From Ruminococcus sp. CAG:254 (lineage in GTDB: Bacteria; Bacillota; Clostridia; Oscillospirales; Ruminococcaceae), in contig HF997926.1 in NCBI GenBank assembly GCA_000433635.1, positions 569 to 16,549 of the forward strand: a stretch of 15,981 nt of DNA. Reading direction: 5' to 3'. Both the position numbers and the translations under genes were made by a program. Shown here one piece after another: positions 1 to 7,326 of the stretch; positions within the stretch are counted from its first letter, which is position 1; each line of letters starts with the position of its first letter. The notes beneath the pieces were generated by a model, which saw only the letters and a program-made list of their open reading frames with translations, was not told where the DNA came from and ran no database searches.

Positions 1-12
1 CGTATTTGACAG
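1..12. repeat. 12-bp exact repeat of the element end upstream of obgE
   Basis: CGTATTTGACAG occurs here and again at 14147-14158, just before obgE. The sequences flanking the two copies on the right differ. The second copy lies at the end of a hairpin-rich stretch that resembles an IS200/IS605 right end, so this copy may be the edge of a related element lying mostly left of the window. Twelve bases alone can match by chance, so this is suggestive only. Confidence 0.3.
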
Positions 13-33
13 CCTTACTTCTCCAGCTACAAC

Positions 34-73
34 AAGACCCGACAGAGTTGCTCCTGCTCTATCGGGTCTTTTC
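34..73 (+). terminator. Rho-independent terminator, possibly bidirectional
   Basis: AAGACCCGA (34-42) pairs with TCGGGTCTT (62-70). The stem extends through AGAG/CTCT after one mismatch, with a 9-nt loop, and is followed by TTTTCT. The U-tract favours the plus direction, so it would end a plus-strand gene left of the window. It also lies just beyond the stop of the minus-strand ABC gene at 91 and may serve both directions. Confidence 0.75.
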
Positions 74-90
74 TATGATTTCATTTTCAT

Positions 91-1848
91 TCAACTTGCC
101 GTCTGCACAAACTGGCTTCGATACAATTTCGCATAAAATCCGTTCTTCTCCAGTAACGTTTCATGATTACCCTGCTCGATGATATGCCCATCTTTCATGA
201 CTAGAATCACATCTGCTTCCCGAATGGTTGAAAGCCGATGGGCAACGATAAAGCTCGTTCTGCCCTTCATCATCGTTGCAAATGCCTCTTGAATCCGCAC
301 TTCTGTTCGGGTATCAATCGAAGAGGTTGCTTCATCCAAAATCAGCATTGGCGGCAAGCACAACATCACTCTTGCAATACAGAGCAACTGTTTCTGCCCC
401 TGCGAGAGGTTTCCGCCGTCCCGAATTTCGGTATCATATCCCTGCGGCAACTGCTGAATAAAGGTGTGTGCATGGGCTGCCTTGGCTGCCAGAATCATTT
501 CTTCTTCTGTTGCATCCGGCTTTCCCATACAGATATTCTCTCGAATCGTGCCGCTCTTCAGCCATGTTTCCTGTAAAACCATCCCGAAATTCTGCCGGAG
601 GCTATGCCGGGTCATGTGCTTGGTTTCCACGCCATCAATCAAAATCGCTCCGCTGTTCACCTCATAGAACCGCATCAGCAAATTGATGAGCGTCGTCTTT
701 CCGCAGCCAGTCGGCCCAACAATGGCAATCCGCTGTCCCGATTTCGCCTGTAAGTTCAAGTGTTCAATCAGTGGCTTTTCCGGTACATAGGAGAAATCCA
801 CATCCTGAATCGTCACATTTCCGTCAACCGTTTTCCTATCCACTGCATCCGGAGCATCCGGCGTTTCTTCTGGTTCATCCAGCAGGTTAAACAGCCGATT
901 TGCACAGGCAACCGCATTTTGTAATTCGGTCAGCACACCAGTAATTTCATTAAACGGCTTGGTATATTGGTTAGTGTAGTTCAAGAAGCAAGACAGTCCG
1001 CCAATCGTAATTCTTCCGCTCAAAACAGAAAGTGCACCAATCAATCCAACTGCTGCATAGACAACCGCATAAATAAACCGTGTTCCCGGATTAATCAGAG
1101 AGGAAAAGAACGATGCACGGAGCGAAGTTTCCTGCAACTTTTTGTTATTTTCCTGAAACTGCTCCATGGTTGCCTCTTCATGGTGAAATGCCTGAATGAC
1201 TTTCTGGTTGCCAATGACTTCATTCACCATTGCGGTTTGTTCTGCACGAGCTTCCGACTGTGCCCGGAACATCTTATAAATATGTCCCGAAAGGCTCTTT
1301 GCAAACAAGATCGAAAGCGGTGTCATCAAGATAACCACCAGACTGATTTTCCAGTCCAGCACCAGCATGAACAGCAGCGTTCCAATCAATGTGAACACCC
1401 CTGTAAACAGCTGTGTAAAGCCCATCAGCAACCCATCTGCAAACTGGTCAACGTCTGTAATGACACGGCTGACGGTTTCGCCGGTTGGGTGTCGGTCAAG
1501 ATAAGAGAGCGGCAGCTTCTGAATCTTCTCAAAGGCAGCCGTCCGGAAATCCCGTACCACCTGATAGGTAATTTTATTGTGCATGGTCTGCATGACCCAT
1601 TGAAACAGGGCAGTTAAAACGGCTAAAATTGCAATCTTCCATAAAATTGGTGTGATAATCGCAAAAGAAACTTTTCCAGCCTCCACCATTGCATCAATCG
1701 CATCGCCGACCAAAATTGGAATATACAGCGTAAAGGCAACTGTAAAGGCAGCCAACACCATCGAGGCAATCATCCAGCCCCGATATGGGCGAATCATCTG
1801 CCAAATCCGTTTCCAGTTCTGGGGTTCTTTAGCGGTTTTCTTCGGCAT
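91..1848 (-). CDS. ABC exporter half-transporter, consensus-site subunit (BmrD/TM288-like)
   Basis: This 585-aa half-transporter has an N-terminal six-helix exporter domain (about residues 20-320) fused to a nucleotide-binding domain. Walker A is GPTGCGKT (near 378), the signature is the variant LSQGQ (near 477), Walker B is LILDEATSSID with the catalytic glutamate intact (near 500), and the switch is VAHR. I chose the ATG at 1848 because AGGAGG lies 9 nt upstream. A longer open frame to 1956 lies entirely inside the preceding gene and has no such site. The start overlaps the upstream transporter gene by 20 bp, so the two are translationally coupled and should form a heterodimer in the membrane. 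In characterised heterodimers such as BmrCD and TM287/288 this subunit supplies the hydrolytic Walker motifs. The substrate (drug, peptide or lipid) cannot be read from sequence. Confidence 0.93.
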   Translation of the reverse strand: MPKKTAKEPQNWKRIWQMIRPYRGWMIASMVLAAFTVAFTLYIPILVGDAIDAMVEAGKVSFAIITPILWKIAILAVLTALFQWVMQTMHNKITYQVVRDFRTAAFEKIQKLPLSYLDRHPTGETVSRVITDVDQFADGLLMGFTQLFTGVFTLIGTLLFMLVLDWKISLVVILMTPLSILFAKSLSGHIYKMFRAQSEARAEQTAMVNEVIGNQKVIQAFHHEEATMEQFQENNKKLQETSLRASFFSSLINPGTRFIYAVVYAAVGLIGALSVLSGRITIGGLSCFLNYTNQYTKPFNEITGVLTELQNAVACANRLFNLLDEPEETPDAPDAVDRKTVDGNVTIQDVDFSYVPEKPLIEHLNLQAKSGQRIAIVGPTGCGKTTLINLLMRFYEVNSGAILIDGVETKHMTRHSLRQNFGMVLQETWLKSGTIRENICMGKPDATEEEMILAAKAAHAHTFIQQLPQGYDTEIRDGGNLSQGQKQLLCIARVMLCLPPMLILDEATSSIDTRTEVRIQEAFATMMKGRTSFIVAHRLSTIREADVILVMKDGHIIEQGNHETLLEKNGFYAKLYRSQFVQTAS

Positions 1849-3583
1849 TTGTCTGCACCTCCTCTTTCGGGAACTGAGAATAATAGATTTCCTGATAAAC
1901 CGGACAGGTTTCCAGCAAGTCCGCATGTGTTCCGTTTCCGACCAGTTTTCCGCCATCCAGAACCAGAATCCGGTCAGCCTGTAACAACGAGGCTGTCCGC
2001 TGTGATACTAAGAATATCGTCGGGCGATTCGGCATCTGCTGCAAAGACTGCCGCAAGGCAGCATCCGTTGCATAGTCCAAAGCGGATGCACTGTCATCCA
2101 AAATCAGAATTCGAGGCTGCCGCACCAATGCACGGGCAATGGTCAACCGCTGCCGCTGTCCGCCGGACAAATTGCTTGCATTTTCGGTAATACGTTCGTC
2201 CAGTTTTCCGGCTTTTTTCTCAACAATTTCTCTTGCCTGTGCGATTTCCAGAGCCTGATACAGTTCTGCATCGGTGGCATCTTCCTTGCCCCACTGCAAA
2301 TTCTCCCGAATCGTACCTTGGAACAACACTGCTTTCTGCGGCACGATTCCGATTTGTGCCCGCAGCGAAGCATCTGTACACTGCTTGACATCCATGCCAT
2401 CGATGAAAACCGTTCCGGCAGTTGCCGGATAGAAGTTCGGAATCAGATTCACAAGCGTTGTTTTTCCAGAGCCTGTTCCGCCGATGATTCCAATGGTTTC
2501 CCCAGCCTTTGCTGTAAAGCTGATATCTTCCAGAGCATCTGCACTTGCCTGCGGATAGCGGCAGGAAACATGGTCAAACCGAATCTCTGCACCAGCTGTC
2601 GCAACAACTTTGCAATCCTGCTTGCCAGTGTTGTTCGGTTCTTCTCCAAATTCCAGCATATCTTGAATCCGGTTGCCGCTGGCAATGGATTTTGTCAGGG
2701 TAATAATCAGGTTCGCCAACTTAATCAGCTCTACCAGAATCTGTGACATATAGTTATATAGGGCGATGATTGCACCCTGCGTCAAAACGCCAACATTGAC
2801 TTGTAATGCACCCGTCCAAATCAGAAAAACAATTGCCAAGTTCAGCAGAATATAGGTTGCCGGATTCATCAGGGCAGAAATCCGTCCAACTCGCTTTTGC
2901 AAGACAGAAAGTTCGACACTCTCCTGCGTGAAGGCATCCATTTCTTCCTGTTCTTTCCGGAATGCACGCAGCACCCGAACGCCCAACAGATTTTCACGGG
3001 TACGTCCTAAAATGCCATCTAATTTCTTCTGCACATTCTGATACAGCGGAATGCTGCCGAACATAATCGCAAATACTACAATCGTCAGCAGCGGAATAAC
3101 TGCTGCAAAAATCAGGGCACATTTGACATCTACCGTAAACGCCATAATCATTGCACCAATGACGACAAACGGCGACCGCATGACCAGACGCAATGCCATA
3201 TTGACACCACTCTGCACCTGATTGACATCGCTGGTAATGCGGGTAATCATGGTGTTTGTCCCCATCTGGTCGAGTTCTGCATACGACCGTTTTTGAATAT
3301 GCTGCATCATGGCATAGCGAATATTTGCCCCGAAGCCAGCAGAAGCTTTCGCTGCAAAATACTGGGCTGTGGTGGCACTTGCCAGCCCGACCGCTCCCAA
3401 GGTAATCATCAGCAAAACCGAACGAACAATGATCCCTTTATCCGCTCCCCCGATGCCACTGTCAATCATGTGAGCAACCACCAGCGGTACCAGCAACTCA
3501 AAGACGACCTCCAGCAGCTTAAACAGCGGTGCACAAATCGACTCTTTGCGGTACGGCTTCAAAAATCGCAGTAATTTCCACAC
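1829..3583 (-). CDS. ABC exporter half-transporter, degenerate-site subunit (BmrC/TM287-like)
   Basis: This 584-aa protein has an exporter transmembrane domain (about 1-300) and an NBD. Walker A is GGTGSGKT (near 367) and the signature is a canonical LSGGQ (near 472). Walker B reads ILILDDSASALD, so aspartate replaces the catalytic glutamate, and the switch region is LVSQR, with glutamine for histidine. Together with LSQGQ in its partner this is the classic arrangement of heterodimeric exporters: one degenerate site (this Walker A/B plus the partner's LSQGQ) and one hydrolytic site (the partner's Walker A/B plus this LSGGQ). The start is GTG at 3583 with AGGAGG about 11 nt upstream, and the N-terminus MWKLLRFLKPYR is typical of the family. 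It is first in the operon, transcribed divergently from the lysR-type gene, and overlaps the next gene by 20 bp. Confidence 0.93.
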   Translation of the reverse strand: MWKLLRFLKPYRKESICAPLFKLLEVVFELLVPLVVAHMIDSGIGGADKGIIVRSVLLMITLGAVGLASATTAQYFAAKASAGFGANIRYAMMQHIQKRSYAELDQMGTNTMITRITSDVNQVQSGVNMALRLVMRSPFVVIGAMIMAFTVDVKCALIFAAVIPLLTIVVFAIMFGSIPLYQNVQKKLDGILGRTRENLLGVRVLRAFRKEQEEMDAFTQESVELSVLQKRVGRISALMNPATYILLNLAIVFLIWTGALQVNVGVLTQGAIIALYNYMSQILVELIKLANLIITLTKSIASGNRIQDMLEFGEEPNNTGKQDCKVVATAGAEIRFDHVSCRYPQASADALEDISFTAKAGETIGIIGGTGSGKTTLVNLIPNFYPATAGTVFIDGMDVKQCTDASLRAQIGIVPQKAVLFQGTIRENLQWGKEDATDAELYQALEIAQAREIVEKKAGKLDERITENASNLSGGQRQRLTIARALVRQPRILILDDSASALDYATDAALRQSLQQMPNRPTIFLVSQRTASLLQADRILVLDGGKLVGNGTHADLLETCPVYQEIYYSQFPKEEVQTNAEENR

Positions 3584-3601
3584 AAAAATACAATCCTCCT
3601 C

Positions 3602-3630
3602 TTGATTTTTTCTGTATTTTATTATATCAT
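3602..3630 (+). promoter_or_regulatory. Promoter of the lysR-type gene
   Basis: TTGATT (3602-3607), a 17-bp spacer and TATCAT (3625-3630) make a plausible SigA promoter. It faces right and overlaps the divergent ABC promoter. The LysR-type dyad at 3662-3674 lies downstream of its start point, as expected for autorepression. Confidence 0.45.
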
Positions 3631-3648
3631 AGAAAGCGGGATTCCAAA
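3621..3648 (-). promoter_or_regulatory. Promoter of the ABC exporter operon
   Basis: Read on the minus strand there is an extended -10, TGATATAAT (TGn plus TATAAT at 3621-3626). A weak -35-like TTTGGA lies at 3643-3648, 16 bp away. The predicted start is near 3614, giving a leader of about 30 nt before the GTG. The strong extended -10 with a poor -35 fits an activator-dependent promoter, which is inference. Confidence 0.6.
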
Positions 3649-3661
3649 AATATATATTTCA

Positions 3662-3674
3662 TATGGAATCCATA
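3662..3674. promoter_or_regulatory. LysR-type T-N11-A dyad operator
   Basis: TATGGA-A-TCCATA is a perfect 6-bp dyad with a one-base centre and fits the T-N11-A consensus of LysR-family sites. A second, overlapping inverted repeat, GATTCC (3640-3645) and GGAATC (3665-3670), shares the right arm, so there may be two half-sites. It sits in the intergenic region between the divergent regulator and exporter genes, about 50-60 bp upstream of the predicted exporter start. Confidence 0.55.
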
Positions 3675-3697
3675 CTTTTTTGCTATAGGAGGAAATC

Positions 3698-4570
3698 ATG
3701 GACTTCCACCAGTTACAATATTTTGTAGCGATTGCCGAGAGCGGCAGCATTACGGCTGCGGCAAAGAAACTTTTTCTCTCTCAGCCGCCGTTAAGCATGC
3801 AGATGAAACGACTGGAAAAAGAATTGGGCTGTGTATTATTCTTGCGAGGTGCAAGAGAAGTCCAGCTGACCGAAGCCGGAAAGTTGCTCTATACCCGTGC
3901 AAAATCCATGCTGGAACTGCGGCGAATCACCGAAGAAGAATTGGCTGTCTGCTCTGAACAGACCAGCGGAACGATTCGGCTGGGGGTTATTTCATCGGTT
4001 GGCTGTTCCCTGCTGCCGCAGTGGCTGAAATGGTTTCATGCACAGTATCCGCAAATTCGGTTTTCACTCTATGAATCTGACACTTATCAGATTTTAGAAA
4101 AGCTGCACCAAGACCGGGTAGAACTAGCTTTGGTGCGTTCGCCATTCTCTGCAGAGGGCATTCAGAAAGTCCCCCTACAGACAGAATCGCTCATTGCAGT
4201 GGGGCATCATTCGTTCTTTTCCAAAGCAGACACCATTTCCCTGCAAGAACTGGCAGAACGTCCGCTGATTATCTACCGCCGCTGGGAACACATCTTAAAC
4301 CAGACATTCCGCACATTGGAACTACCTGTTTCTTATTTCTGCGTGAATGAAGATGCCCGAACAACTGTCTACTGGGCAGATGCAGGGTTAGGGGTTGGAA
4401 TCATTCCGGAGTCTGCCTGCTCCCTGCTGCAAAATCCGGAAACCCGAATCGTTCCCATCTCCGATTCTCTGCCGGATACGACGATTTATCTGGTACGGCG
4501 AGAACAGGCATATCTTGCCCCTCATACAAAAATTTTTTGGGAGGGCTTACAGAAACACTGCAAGCATTGA
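3698..4570 (+). CDS. LysR-family transcriptional regulator
   Basis: This 290-aa protein has an N-terminal winged helix-turn-helix typical of LysR regulators: MDFHQLQYFVAIAESGS, then ITAAAKKLFLSQPPLS and a linker helix, about residues 1-60. A periplasmic-binding-protein-like effector domain follows (about 90-288). The start ATG has a strong TAGGAGG site 5 nt upstream. It is divergent from the two ABC exporter genes and shares a 114-bp promoter region containing a T-N11-A dyad, so the simplest model is that it controls the exporter and itself. The inducer is not predictable. Length and architecture are normal for the family, and no truncation is seen. Confidence 0.93.
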   Translation: MDFHQLQYFVAIAESGSITAAAKKLFLSQPPLSMQMKRLEKELGCVLFLRGAREVQLTEAGKLLYTRAKSMLELRRITEEELAVCSEQTSGTIRLGVISSVGCSLLPQWLKWFHAQYPQIRFSLYESDTYQILEKLHQDRVELALVRSPFSAEGIQKVPLQTESLIAVGHHSFFSKADTISLQELAERPLIIYRRWEHILNQTFRTLELPVSYFCVNEDARTTVYWADAGLGVGIIPESACSLLQNPETRIVPISDSLPDTTIYLVRREQAYLAPHTKIFWEGLQKHCKH

Positions 4571-4575
4571 CTAAC

Positions 4576-4618
4576 AGAAAAACCCCCATGCATGGCATTT
4601 GCTCCACGCATGGGGGTT
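4576..4618 (-). terminator. Terminator of the glycolytic cluster (after gpmI)
   Basis: AACCCCCATGC (4581-4591) pairs perfectly over 11 bp with GCATGGGGGTT (4608-4618). Read on the minus strand it is followed by TTTTTCTG. It lies 27 nt past the gpmI stop and directly after the convergent lysR-type gene, so it separates the two converging units. The plus-strand tail (CGTTGTATC) is a poorer U-tract. Confidence 0.85.
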
Positions 4619-4645
4619 CGTTGTATCAATCAGAGTGTTTGCAAT

Positions 4646-6166
4646 TTATTCAGAAACAATCAGGCTCTTGCCAGTCATTTCTTCCGGCTGCGGCAAGCCA
4701 AGTACTTGCAGCATTGTCGGAGCGATGTCCGCCAGAACGCCGCCATCACGCAGCTTGCAGTCTTCACCAACAACGATAAACGGTACTGGGTTGGTGGTAT
4801 GTGCGGTGAACGGTGTGCCGTCCGGTTCGCACATCTTATCTGCATTACCGTGGTCAGCGGTAATCAGAGCAACGCCGCCCTTTGCCAGAATGGCATCTAC
4901 CATTCTGCCCACGCAGGTATCAACGGCTTCTACAGCCTGCTTTGCAGCATCAAAGATACCAGTATGACCAACCATATCGCAGTTTGCATAGTTCAGGATG
5001 ATGACATCATACTTTTCTTCTTCGATTACCTTTACAACTGCATCGGTTACTTCGTATGCACTCATTTCCGGCTTAAGGTCGAATGTCGGTACATCCGGGC
5101 TTGGAATCAGAATCCGTTCTTCGCCGTCAAATACCTTTTCTTCGCCGCCGTTAAAGAAGAAAGTAACGTGTGCATACTTCTGAGTTTCTGCAATTCGCAA
5201 CTGGGTCTTTCCGCACTTGCTCAGATATTCGCCCAGTGTCATATGCAGCTGTTCCGGCGGATAAGCAACGGTTACATTCGGCATGGTTGCGTCATACTGT
5301 GCCATGCAAACGAAATGCAGCGGGAAGAAGCCCTTCTTCCGTGCAAAGCCCTTGAATTCTGGGTCAACAAAACTTCTGGTAATCTGTCTTGCACGGTCAG
5401 GACGGAAGTTGAAGAAAATCACGCTATCCTGTTCCTTGATCAAGCCATTCTGATCCAGAACGGTCGGCAGCATAAATTCATCAGTTACTTCCTTTGCATA
5501 GGAATCTTCGATTGCCTGAACTGGTTCGGTTGCAGTTTCGCCCTCGCCATAAACCATAGCAGCATATGCCTTTTCGACACGATCCCAAGCGTTATCACGG
5601 TCCATCGCATAGTAACGGCCGGAAATGGTTGCAATCTTACCAACGCCAATTTCCTGCATCTTTTCGCAAGTGGTCTTCATGAAGCCAGCTGCGGACGTTG
5701 GCGGTTCATCTCTGCCGTCCAGGAATGCATGAACATATACATCTTTCAGACCGTGACGCTTTGCCATTTCCAGCAGACCGAACAGGTGTTCCATGTGGCT
5801 GTGTACACCGCCCGGAGAGAGCAGACCCATCAGGTGCAGAGCTGTGCCGTTCTTCTTGCAATTTTCCATCGCATCGCACAGAGCCTTGTTTTCAAAGAAT
5901 ACGCCGTCCTGAATGTCCTTTGTAATCTTGACCAGCATCTGATAAACGATTCTACCAGCACCGATGTTGGTGTGACCAACTTCGGAGTTGCCCATCTGTC
6001 CATCCGGCAGACCAACGTCCAGACCGCTTGCACCAATCAAGGTGTGCGGGCCTTGCAAATATTTGTCGATATTCGGCTTGTTGGCAGCTGCAATGGCGTT
6101 GCCAAAGGTATCCTTGTTATAGCCGAAACCATCCATGATAATCAATGCAACTGGTTTTTTACTCAT
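4646..6166 (-). CDS. gpmI: 2,3-bisphosphoglycerate-independent phosphoglycerate mutase
   Basis: This 506-aa cytoplasmic metalloenzyme interconverts 3- and 2-phosphoglycerate in glycolysis and gluconeogenesis through a phosphoserine intermediate. Asp12 in LIIMDGFG is a metal ligand, Ser61 in MGNSEVGH is the nucleophile, and the C-terminal LITADHGNADKM carries further Mn ligands. Length is normal for the family (about 510). I chose the ATG at 6166 (MSKKPVALIIMDG) because AAGGAG lies 8 nt upstream; the open frame continues six codons further to 6184 but would pass through the ribosome site. It lies 80 bp downstream of tpiA, and a terminator-like hairpin sits between them, so its expression may be reduced relative to pgk and tpiA. 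Confidence 0.97.
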   Translation of the reverse strand: MSKKPVALIIMDGFGYNKDTFGNAIAAANKPNIDKYLQGPHTLIGASGLDVGLPDGQMGNSEVGHTNIGAGRIVYQMLVKITKDIQDGVFFENKALCDAMENCKKNGTALHLMGLLSPGGVHSHMEHLFGLLEMAKRHGLKDVYVHAFLDGRDEPPTSAAGFMKTTCEKMQEIGVGKIATISGRYYAMDRDNAWDRVEKAYAAMVYGEGETATEPVQAIEDSYAKEVTDEFMLPTVLDQNGLIKEQDSVIFFNFRPDRARQITRSFVDPEFKGFARKKGFFPLHFVCMAQYDATMPNVTVAYPPEQLHMTLGEYLSKCGKTQLRIAETQKYAHVTFFFNGGEEKVFDGEERILIPSPDVPTFDLKPEMSAYEVTDAVVKVIEEEKYDVIILNYANCDMVGHTGIFDAAKQAVEAVDTCVGRMVDAILAKGGVALITADHGNADKMCEPDGTPFTAHTTNPVPFIVVGEDCKLRDGGVLADIAPTMLQVLGLPQPEEMTGKSLIVSE

Positions 6167-6182
6167 GTTTTTTCTCCTTTTC

Positions 6183-6211
6183 AAAAACAGGCGGTCATCA
6201 AAAACCGCCTG
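6183..6211 (-). terminator. Terminator or attenuator hairpin between tpiA and gpmI
   Basis: CAGGCGGT (6188-6195) pairs perfectly with ACCGCCTG (6204-6211) around an 8-nt loop. On the minus strand it is followed by TTTTTG. It begins 35 nt past the tpiA stop, and its U-tract abuts the gpmI ribosome site (AAGGAG). It has every feature of an intrinsic terminator inside what is otherwise one operon. I see no clear promoter between it and tpiA. Confidence 0.75.
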
Positions 6212-6246
6212 CCTGATTCATGCAATTTTTACTGAGAAGAATTTGC

Positions 6247-7014
6247 TTACTTAGAAGCTTCTTCCAGCAGAACGCCGAACTTTTCAGCAACCAGAGAAGC
6301 ACCGCCGATCAAGCCGCCGTCGATATCTTCCTTAGCCAGCAGTTCTGCACAGTTCTTTTCGTTCATAGAACCGCCGTACTGAATGGTCATGCCGTCAGCA
6401 ACTGCCTGACCGAACAGACCAGCAACGGTCTTCCGGATGAAACCGCAAACTTCTTCTGCCTGTTCTGCGGTTGCAGTCTTACCAGTACCAATTGCCCATA
6501 CCGGTTCATAAGCGATGATGACATTCTTGATGCACTTTTCGCAAGCATCATGCAGAGCAACCTTTACCTGCTTTGCAACAACTTCTTCTGTGATGCCCAG
6601 TTCCCGTTCTTCAAGGGTTTCACCAACGCACAGAATAACCGTCATGCCAGCCTTCAGAGCAGCAGTGGTTCTCTTGCGAACGGTTTCATCGGTTTCACCG
6701 AAGTACTGTCTTCTTTCGGAGTGACCAACGATAACATACTTTACGCCCATTTCTGTCAGCATATCTGCAGAAATTTCGCCAGTGAATGCACCTTTTTCTT
6801 CAAAGTGTACGTTTTCTGCACCAACTTCAATGTTCGTGCCTTCTGTCAGCCGCAGAGCGGTTTCCAGATTGGTGAACGGTACGCAAATAATCACGCCACA
6901 GGTCTTGTCTGCTGCGATTGGCTTCAGTGCTTCAATCAGTTCCGCAGCTTCCTTGCGGTTCTTGTTCATTTTCCAGTTGCCGGCAATAATTGCCTTTCTC
7001 AGTGCCTTATTCAT
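6247..7014 (-). CDS. tpiA: Triose-phosphate isomerase
   Basis: This 255-aa TIM-barrel enzyme interconverts dihydroxyacetone phosphate and glyceraldehyde 3-phosphate in the cytoplasm. Active-site residues are visible: Asn13 and Lys15 in AGNWKMN, electrophile His98 in VGHSERRQYFGE, catalytic base Glu170 in AYEPVWAIGTG, then the phosphate-gripping loop and IQYGGSM. Length is normal. The ATG at 7014 has AAGGAG about 11 nt upstream and starts 15 bp after the small membrane-protein gene, so the two are probably cotranscribed with pgk. A hairpin with a U-tract follows it before gpmI. Confidence 0.97.
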   Translation of the reverse strand: MNKALRKAIIAGNWKMNKNRKEAAELIEALKPIAADKTCGVIICVPFTNLETALRLTEGTNIEVGAENVHFEEKGAFTGEISADMLTEMGVKYVIVGHSERRQYFGETDETVRKRTTAALKAGMTVILCVGETLEERELGITEEVVAKQVKVALHDACEKCIKNVIIAYEPVWAIGTGKTATAEQAEEVCGFIRKTVAGLFGQAVADGMTIQYGGSMNEKNCAELLAKEDIDGGLIGGASLVAEKFGVLLEEASK

Positions 7015-7029
7015 AATTGAATTTGCTCC

Positions 7030-7248
7030 TTATTCTTCATAATTTTCGCCGTCTTGTTCCGGCAATTCCCGTACAGATTCATCCGATACCCGATGATTGC
7101 AGTTGTTATAGCTGCCGATGACAATGCCCTTGGAGAATGGAACTGCAAGCAGTCCAATCAAAATCCCGCAGGCAACCCCACAGGCAAACGGCAATGCAAC
7201 CTCTTTTTTCGGAGTATCTGCAATCTGTTCCCATGTTTTTTTCAACAT
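7030..7248 (-). CDS. Small one-span membrane protein in the glycolytic operon
   Basis: This 72-aa protein is not recognised. An amphipathic, charged N-terminus (MLKKTWEQIADTPKKEV) is followed by one hydrophobic Gly/Ala-rich segment (about 18-40) and an acidic C-terminal tail ending DGENYEE. AAGGAA lies 8 nt before the ATG, and the gene sits between pgk (78 bp upstream) and tpiA (15 bp downstream), all on one strand. This supports a real translated gene rather than a chance frame. The Gly-rich helix resembles that of small YtxH-like membrane proteins, but I see no diagnostic motif. Function is unknown; anchoring or modulating glycolytic enzymes would be speculation. Confidence 0.72.
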   Translation of the reverse strand: MLKKTWEQIADTPKKEVALPFACGVACGILIGLLAVPFSKGIVIGSYNNCNHRVSDESVRELPEQDGENYEE

Positions 7249-7273
7249 TGGCAGTTCCTTTCTGTTGGAACAG

Positions 7274-7301
7274 CCGCTCTTCTACCGGAGCAGAAAAGCG
7301 G
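7274..7301 (-). other. Intercistronic hairpin between pgk and the small membrane-protein gene
   Basis: CCGCTCTTCT (7274-7283) pairs with AGAAAAGCGG (7292-7301): ten pairs with one G-U, and an 8-nt loop. No U-tract follows on the minus strand, so it is not a normal terminator. It lies 25 nt past the pgk stop. It could protect or define the 3' end of a pgk mRNA after processing, which is inference. Confidence 0.5.
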
Positions 7302-7326
7302 TCTGCTTCCCAGAAAACAATATCTC

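Noticed and set aside
1849..1956. 36-codon N-terminal extension of the second exporter gene
   Set aside because: It lies within the upstream transporter gene, and its sequence is not exporter-like. AGGAGG sits correctly before the internal ATG at 1848.
5570..5580. Single TTCGACA inside gpmI as a Spo0A box
   Set aside because: One isolated 7-mer within coding sequence, without a tandem partner or promoter; chance occurrence is likely.
4592..6235. 547-codon plus-strand open frame
   Set aside because: It lies fully antisense to gpmI, whose active-site motifs and ribosome site are clear. The translation is Cys/His-rich with no family pattern, as expected for an antisense shadow.
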